In this document: in pieces, positions 6,371 to 10,637 of the stretch
Layout of the letters: the number at the start of each line of letters is the position of its first letter
How positions within the stretch are numbered: the stretch's first letter is position 1
DNA from: JAYEJW01 sp034716535
GTDB lineage: Bacteria; Pseudomonadota; Gammaproteobacteria; Chromatiales; Chromatiaceae
NCBI GenBank assembly: GCA_034716535.1
Contig: JAYEJW010000329.1
Span: 1-10,637 of the forward strand
Reading direction: 5' to 3'
Length of the DNA stretch: 10,637 nt
Position numbers and translations under genes: made by a program
The notes under the pieces: model-generated
The model's database searches: none
Seen by the model: only the letters and a program-made list of their open reading frames with translations
What the model was told of the DNA's origin: nothing

Positions 6371-7252
6371 TCATATTCGAAGGTCGACTTGCACCTGGTC
6401 CAGTCGAACCGCCCGTGGGTCCGGCTCGAAAAACGGCCCCGGCTGGAATCTATACCAAAGCTCGGCGCGCAGCCTGACGGTCCCGCCACGGCGCAGCCCA
6501 GGCAGTTCGAGCACTGCGGGCCGGCCTGGCGGCAGGGTGCGATCCAGCCAGCCCCTGTCGGGATGGTGCTCCCAGCCAAAGCGCACAGTCTCCCGCCAAG
6601 CCTCCGCCCCGTCGGCCTTGATTCCCTGCACCAGCAGCCACACGGAACGGCCGGTGGTCCCCCCCGGCAGGGCGTGACCCGCCCTGTGCGTGATCTGGAA
6701 GACCGCGGTTGTGCCTCCGGATTCCTCCTCACGCAGGAAGGCGCGGACAGCGGCAACGCCGTCGAGGAATCCCGGGACCGAGGGTCCTTGGAAAGCGTGA
6801 TCCCCGCCGGCTGAATCCTCGAGCAGGTGACAGTTCAGGCAGTCCTCGCCACGGTGGGCCGCTGGTCCTGCTAGAAAGCGGCGCACGGTGCTCTCTCCCG
6901 GCGCGTCGTGACAGCGGGCACAGGCGCCGGGTATCTGGACCTTGGGGTAAGGGTGCGGTCCCGAACCATGGCAGTCAGCGCAGGTAACGCCCCTTCCCCC
7001 GCTCGGGGCATGGCAATTCGCGCACCAATCCGGCCGCTCTTTCTGCTCCCACTCCTCAAGAAAATCACGCCCCGATGCGGCCTCGGCCATACGTGTCCCT
7101 GCAAACGCCTGGGTGATCGGCTCGTGACACTCGGCACAGGGTCTACCCTCTCGCTCTTGGGGAGATTCTGCCCCCACAGCAGGCCCTGTCTCGGCTGCGT
7201 CCGCAGCCAAGACCAGCATCCAGCAGAAGAACGTCAACAGAGTTCCGTTCAC
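6371..7252 (-). CDS. Exported pentaheme c-type cytochrome with heme-free C-terminal domain, 293 aa
   Basis: Periplasmic multiheme cytochrome. An N-terminal hydrophobic signal is followed by five CXXCH motifs starting at residues 39 (CAECH), 77 (CANCH), 91 (CADCH), 111 (CARCH) and 138 (CLNCH). The remaining 150 residues bind no c-heme. They contain FQITHRAGHALPGGTTGRSVWLLV (about 185-208), a conserved-looking stretch of the type found in the C-terminal beta-rich part of cytochrome c554-like multiheme proteins. His189 and His193 could be distal heme ligands. The GTG start at 7250-7252 lies three bases after the rhodanese-fold gene's stop; the Shine-Dalgarno sequence is weak, suggesting translational coupling. 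Its role is probably electron exchange with the neighbouring molybdoenzyme module or a separate substrate reaction. I cannot name a specific enzyme. Confidence 0.88.
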   Translation of the reverse strand: MNGTLLTFFCWMLVLAADAAETGPAVGAESPQEREGRPCAECHEPITQAFAGTRMAEAASGRDFLEEWEQKERPDWCANCHAPSGGRGVTCADCHGSGPHPYPKVQIPGACARCHDAPGESTVRRFLAGPAAHRGEDCLNCHLLEDSAGGDHAFQGPSVPGFLDGVAAVRAFLREEESGGTTAVFQITHRAGHALPGGTTGRSVWLLVQGIKADGAEAWRETVRFGWEHHPDRGWLDRTLPPGRPAVLELPGLRRGGTVRLRAELWYRFQPGPFFEPDPRAVRLDQVQVDLRI

Positions 7253-7255
7253 GGC

Positions 7256-7717
7256 TCAATCGAATGTATGCGAAGGCTCGTTGAGCTCGCAGAGCCCTTT
7301 GGGGATCACAAAGGGGACAGTGCCCGGTCGCGTGTAACTGACTTCCGGCCTCTCTTCAGGCAGACCCGCGGCGCGCCAGCCCGGCATGCCACCAGCAAGG
7401 ACCTGGACGCGATAACCGTAGTCAGCAAGCCGTGCCCGCCAGGACTTGGCCGACGCGCCCTCGGGCAGAACGAGCACCACATCTCCGCCGCGGCTGTCCG
7501 GCAGGAAGCCTGCCGGGTCCTGGCCGGCGTCCAGGGCGTCCGCGATCGTGCCTTCCCGGTAGGCACCTCGGCCCCGCACGTCCAATATCAAGGGTGCATC
7601 CGCTCGGTCGAGCCACTCCGCCAGCTCCGTCGCGGCTATTTTCCCCGCGTCTTCCCCCCTCAGCGTGATCGAAGCAACGAACAACAGGATCAGCGCGCCA
7701 AGACTCCCCGGCTTCAC
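7256..7717 (-). CDS. Exported rhodanese-fold protein lacking the catalytic cysteine, 153 aa
   Basis: Single rhodanese-like domain behind an N-terminal hydrophobic signal (about residues 7-19). Fold signatures are present: LILDVRGRGAYREGTIADAL (43-62), the strand DVVLVLP (79-85), and VQVLAGGMPGWRAAGLP (105-120). The active-site loop that normally reads CXXGXR here reads LPEGAS (84-89), so both the catalytic Cys (Leu84) and the loop Arg (Ser89) are lost. The only cysteine is Cys143, in a C-terminal tail FVIPKGLCELNEP (136-148) outside the domain core. Start is GTG at 7715-7717, four bases after the stop of the preceding gene, with a weak ribosome binding site. The protein cannot work as a normal sulfurtransferase. 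It may bind a sulfane-sulfur carrier or partner, or use Cys143. It lies directly upstream of the pentaheme cytochrome. Confidence 0.85.
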   Translation of the reverse strand: MKPGSLGALILLFVASITLRGEDAGKIAATELAEWLDRADAPLILDVRGRGAYREGTIADALDAGQDPAGFLPDSRGGDVVLVLPEGASAKSWRARLADYGYRVQVLAGGMPGWRAAGLPEERPEVSYTRPGTVPFVIPKGLCELNEPSHTFD

Positions 7718-7721
7718 CTGT

Positions 7722-8462
7722 TCAGCCTGCCCCGCAGTCTTCCCTTCTGCGGGGCTCGAAGTGAATCGGCGCCTCAGGTGGGGGCGGCGGCGCCAGGGCG
7801 TCCGCCATGACCTGCCCGTCCGCTTCCGCCAACAGACCGGGCTCGACCACTAGGACCGGGACACCTCCCGCCCGGGTCAGGTTCCTCAGATGGCGCAGGC
7901 CGGTAGCCCCGCCGGAAAGCCACAAGCCGTCGTGGAATACCCGTTTGGCCCGCTCCAGAAGGTCCAGGTCGAGCCCCCTTCCCTGCTCGGCGGCATGCTG
8001 GGCGTGTAGCCAAAGTGTACCGAAGCCCAACTCCCGGGCCCTTTGCAACGAGGCATACAATGGCAGGTCTCCATCGGACACGCGATAGCCGCGGATGGCG
8101 GCGGTATCCGGAGCATAGAACTTGAACCCCGCCTGCCCGTGGCTGGTAGACATCTGGTAGCGCACCTCCGGGCGGTAGGCGATCAGGCGCGGGGTCCAGG
8201 ACAGCTCCGGACTGGCATCGCGCAACCGAGCGCAGGCATCCAGGCCGCCATCGACCACCCGCATCGGGTCTGACTCCCCACACCAATCGGCAGGCTCATC
8301 CCGTTCTCCGCCGGTCAGCGCAATCACAGGCACCTGCAGGTGCCGGCACTGCGCGGGGCCGACGCAGGTGCCGTCGACCACCAGTCCGGAAAACCCCGCC
8401 AGACCTTCGGGGGTCAGCTCGTCCGAAACGGGTCGGCTCAGCTCTAGAAACAGCTCGGTCAT
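7722..8462 (-). CDS. Uncharacterised protein, TIM-barrel-like pattern, 246 aa
   Basis: I do not recognise this protein. It has no signal peptide or membrane segment, so it should be cytoplasmic. The second half shows an alternating strand-helix pattern: FGTLWLHA (147-154), a helix at 165-176, DGLWLSGGATGLRHLRNL (178-195), then VPVLVVEPGL (201-210). The SGG-x-x-x-LRHL turn resembles the phosphate-binding loops of HisA/TrpF-type (beta/alpha)8 barrels, but that is a resemblance only. Five cysteines occur (33, 39, 61, 77, 243), of which Cys33 and Cys39 are close together. The C-terminus has a run of five prolines. The start ATG has GGAGG eight bases upstream (8471-8475). Four bases separate it from the rhodanese-fold gene, so the two are probably co-transcribed. 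Confidence 0.75.
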   Translation of the reverse strand: MTELFLELSRPVSDELTPEGLAGFSGLVVDGTCVGPAQCRHLQVPVIALTGGERDEPADWCGESDPMRVVDGGLDACARLRDASPELSWTPRLIAYRPEVRYQMSTSHGQAGFKFYAPDTAAIRGYRVSDGDLPLYASLQRARELGFGTLWLHAQHAAEQGRGLDLDLLERAKRVFHDGLWLSGGATGLRHLRNLTRAGGVPVLVVEPGLLAEADGQVMADALAPPPPPEAPIHFEPRRREDCGAG

Positions 8463-8486
8463 TGCTCAGTCCTCCATAAGCGGGCC

Positions 8487-8507
8487 GTCGAAAAGGGACT
8501 TTTCGAC
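8487..8507. repeat. Hairpin 1 of a five-hairpin array
   Basis: GTCGAAAAG and CTTTTCGAC form a perfect 9-bp stem around a 3-nt loop (GGA on the plus strand). It lies about 12 bases upstream of the ribosome binding site of the 246-aa gene, so it would be in that gene's 5' leader if transcription starts further up. Confidence 0.75.
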
Positions 8508-8518
8508 CGCACGCATGG

Positions 8519-8534
8519 GGCACATGGATGTGCC
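8519..8534. repeat. Hairpin 2 of a five-hairpin array
   Basis: GGCACAT and ATGTGCC form a perfect 7-bp inverted repeat around a 2-base centre (GG). As RNA the top pair would open to leave a 4-nt loop. Confidence 0.7.
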
Positions 8535-8536
8535 GC

Positions 8537-8558
8537 CAATTTCAACTTGTTGAAATTG
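8537..8558. repeat. Hairpin 3 of a five-hairpin array
   Basis: CAATTTCAAC and GTTGAAATTG form a perfect 10-bp inverted repeat around a 2-base centre (TT). It is AT-rich compared with its neighbours and begins two bases after hairpin 2 ends. Confidence 0.75.
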
Positions 8559-8560
8559 AA

Positions 8561-8590
8561 GGAACCGGGAAACCGCGCTTTTCCGGTTCC
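8561..8590. repeat. Hairpin 4 of a five-hairpin array
   Basis: GGAACCGG and CCGGTTCC form a perfect 8-bp stem. After one non-Watson-Crick position (8569/8582) three further A-T pairs follow, leaving a 6-base GC-rich loop. It starts two bases after hairpin 3 ends. Confidence 0.75.
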
Positions 8591-8592
8591 GC

Positions 8593-8619
8593 GTTGAAAA
8601 ATGCCAGGGATGGCATTTT

Positions 8620-8624
<5 letters not shown>
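8593..8624. terminator. Hairpin 5: probable bidirectional intrinsic terminator overlapping the mrp stop codon
   Basis: GTTGAAAAATGCCA and TGGCATTTTTCAAC form a perfect 14-bp stem around GGGA. An A-tract, a short GC-containing stem and a T-tract are symmetric, so either strand would give a stem followed by a U-run. The element includes the stop codon (8620-8622) of the second Mrp gene and would end the mrp transcript. No plus-strand gene ends here, so only the minus orientation is functionally supported. Confidence 0.65.
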
Positions 8625-9543
<919 letters not shown>

Positions 9544-9563
9544 TCCAAACTCCGATTCGTTTC

Positions 9564-10637
9564 CTACGGTCCGCGCCGCGGACCCTGCATTGTCCGCGCG
9601 GGCTCAAGCTCAAGGGTGCATGCCAGCTGCGCTGCCAAGGCATGGAACTGGGCCGACTGCGCCGAGTCCGGGTCATCCGTAACAGGAGGGCGACCCGTGT
9701 CGGAGGCGATGGCCAGGTCCGGATAGAAGGGCAGCCTCGCGAGCAGGGGCAGCCCGGTCTGATCCGCCAGATCGGAGCCTCCACCAGTACCGAACAGGGG
9801 ACTCTCGGTACCGCAGCGGCGACAAACCACCCCGGCCATGTTCTCCACCAGTCCAAGGCAGGGCACGGCCAAGTCCGCGAACATCTCCATACCGCGGCGC
9901 ACATCATCAACCGAAACCTGACCCGGCGCAGTCACCGTGACGACCCCGGACAGAGGCGCCTGGCGCGCTACGGCGAGGTGCACGTCCGAGGTCCCGGGCG
10001 GCAGGTCGACCAGCAGCAGATCCAACTCTCCCCAGTCCACGTCGGTGAACAATTGGGCCAGGCCCTCGTCCACCAGGGAGCCGCGCCAGATCAGGGCCTG
10101 ACCGGCGGGGAGCAGAAAGCCCAGGGAAACCACCTTGATGCCGTGGGCCTCCAGTGGACTGACCTTGGCGCCGTCCTCGTTGCTCTCCAGCCTGCCGGAA
10201 AGACCCAGCAAGGTCGGTGCGGAGGGGCCGTAGACGTCGGCGTCCAGCAGTCCCACCCGCAGTCCCCTGGCCGTCATGGCCAGCGCGAGGTTCACCGAAA
10301 CGGTGGACTTGCCCACCCCACCCTTGCCGCTGTGCACCCCGAGCACCCGGCGCACGCCGGGCAGCTCGGCGCGCAAGGCGGCCGATCTGGGGCGCGGCTT
10401 GACCACCACCCGATCCACGCCGGGGAGCTCCTCCACCAACGGGGTCAGGGTCTCCGCCAGGGCATGCTGGGATGCCTCGTCCGGGAAGCGATCCGGGTCC
10501 AGCAGCACCCGCACCGCACCGCCCGTGGCCACCACGGCGTAGACCTGGCCCCCCGTGACCACGTCGGTGCCTTCCTCCGCGTCCAGGACCTCGCTGAGCA
10601 CTGCAAGCACCACATCTTCCAGTTGGTCCGCTTTCGC
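9564..10637 (-). CDS. Mrp/ApbC-type P-loop ATPase with N-terminal MIP18-like domain (5' end outside window)
   Basis: Predicted Fe-S cluster carrier ATPase. The frame stays open to the window edge. The encoded N-terminus (AKADQLEDVVLAVLSEVLDAEEG) continues a normal MIP18 helix, so the true start probably lies beyond 10637; a GTG at 10611-10613 is an internal alternative. The first 75 or so residues match the MIP18/DUF59 pattern, ending in LPGVDRVVV. However, the usual GCP segment with its conserved cysteine appears as RFP. The ATPase domain has SGKGGVGKS, DADVYGPS, DLPPGTSD and ENMAGVVCRRC, so the CXXC cluster site is intact. It forms a tandem pair with the second Mrp gene just downstream. Paralogous function with division of labour is inferred. 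Confidence 0.9.
   Translation of the reverse strand, partial: AKADQLEDVVLAVLSEVLDAEEGTDVVTGGQVYAVVATGGAVRVLLDPDRFPDEASQHALAETLTPLVEELPGVDRVVVKPRPRSAALRAELPGVRRVLGVHSGKGGVGKSTVSVNLALAMTARGLRVGLLDADVYGPSAPTLLGLSGRLESNEDGAKVSPLEAHGIKVVSLGFLLPAGQALIWRGSLVDEGLAQLFTDVDWGELDLLLVDLPPGTSDVHLAVARQAPLSGVVTVTAPGQVSVDDVRRGMEMFADLAVPCLGLVENMAGVVCRRCGTESPLFGTGGGSDLADQTGLPLLARLPFYPDLAIASDTGRPPVTDDPDSAQSAQFHALAAQLACTLELEPARTMQGPRRGP

Noticed and set aside
8329..8344. A 16-bp perfect palindrome (GGCACCTGCAGGTGCC) inside the 246-aa gene
   Set aside because: It encodes ordinary codons (around residues 40-45) in a GC-rich gene, with no second copy seen nearby. Chance is adequate.

Overview
This is a GC-rich (by eye well over 60%) bacterial window in which every supportable gene lies on the minus strand, so genes are described here from right to left. 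Three separate c-type cytochromes, a Tat-exported molybdoenzyme with its TorD-type chaperone, and a b-type cytochrome indicate a Gram-negative respiratory or lithotrophic proteobacterium. A sulfur- or metalloid-metabolising gammaproteobacterium is a reasonable guess. The sequence does not fix the taxon.

Right block (about 10637 to 8620): two tandem Mrp/ApbC-type P-loop ATPases, probable Fe-S cluster carriers. The first runs off the window and carries an N-terminal MIP18-like domain; the second lacks it. They are followed by an unusual 138-bp run of five consecutive perfect or near-perfect hairpins (8487-8624). The last one overlaps the stop codon of the second Mrp gene and looks like a bidirectional terminator.

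Middle block (8462 to 6371): three tightly packed genes. They encode a protein I do not recognise (TIM-barrel-like appearance), an exported rhodanese-fold protein that has lost its catalytic cysteine, and an exported pentaheme cytochrome c with a heme-free C-terminal domain. A 230-bp gap follows, holding a good candidate promoter, an inverted repeat over its -35 box and a weaker FNR/CRP-like half-palindrome.

Left block (6140 to 140): six genes in one overlapping chain (each stop overlaps the next start by 1-4 bases). These are a Tat-dependent molybdopterin catalytic subunit of the PhsA/PsrA/ArrA type, a four-cluster [4Fe-4S] subunit, a diheme cytochrome c, a TorD-family chaperone, a membrane-anchored heptaheme cytochrome c, and a four-helix cytochrome b. 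The usual NrfD/PsrC-type membrane anchor is absent. The inferred electron path is quinone pool - cytochrome b - heptaheme cytochrome - diheme cytochrome - Fe-S subunit - molybdenum site, in either direction. The substrate cannot be read from the sequence. The PhsABC-like core and the nearby rhodanese fold hint at sulfur compounds, while arsenic or selenium oxyanions are alternatives. I regard the whole left and middle block as a candidate uncharacterised respiratory system, with the Mrp pair as possible maturation factors.
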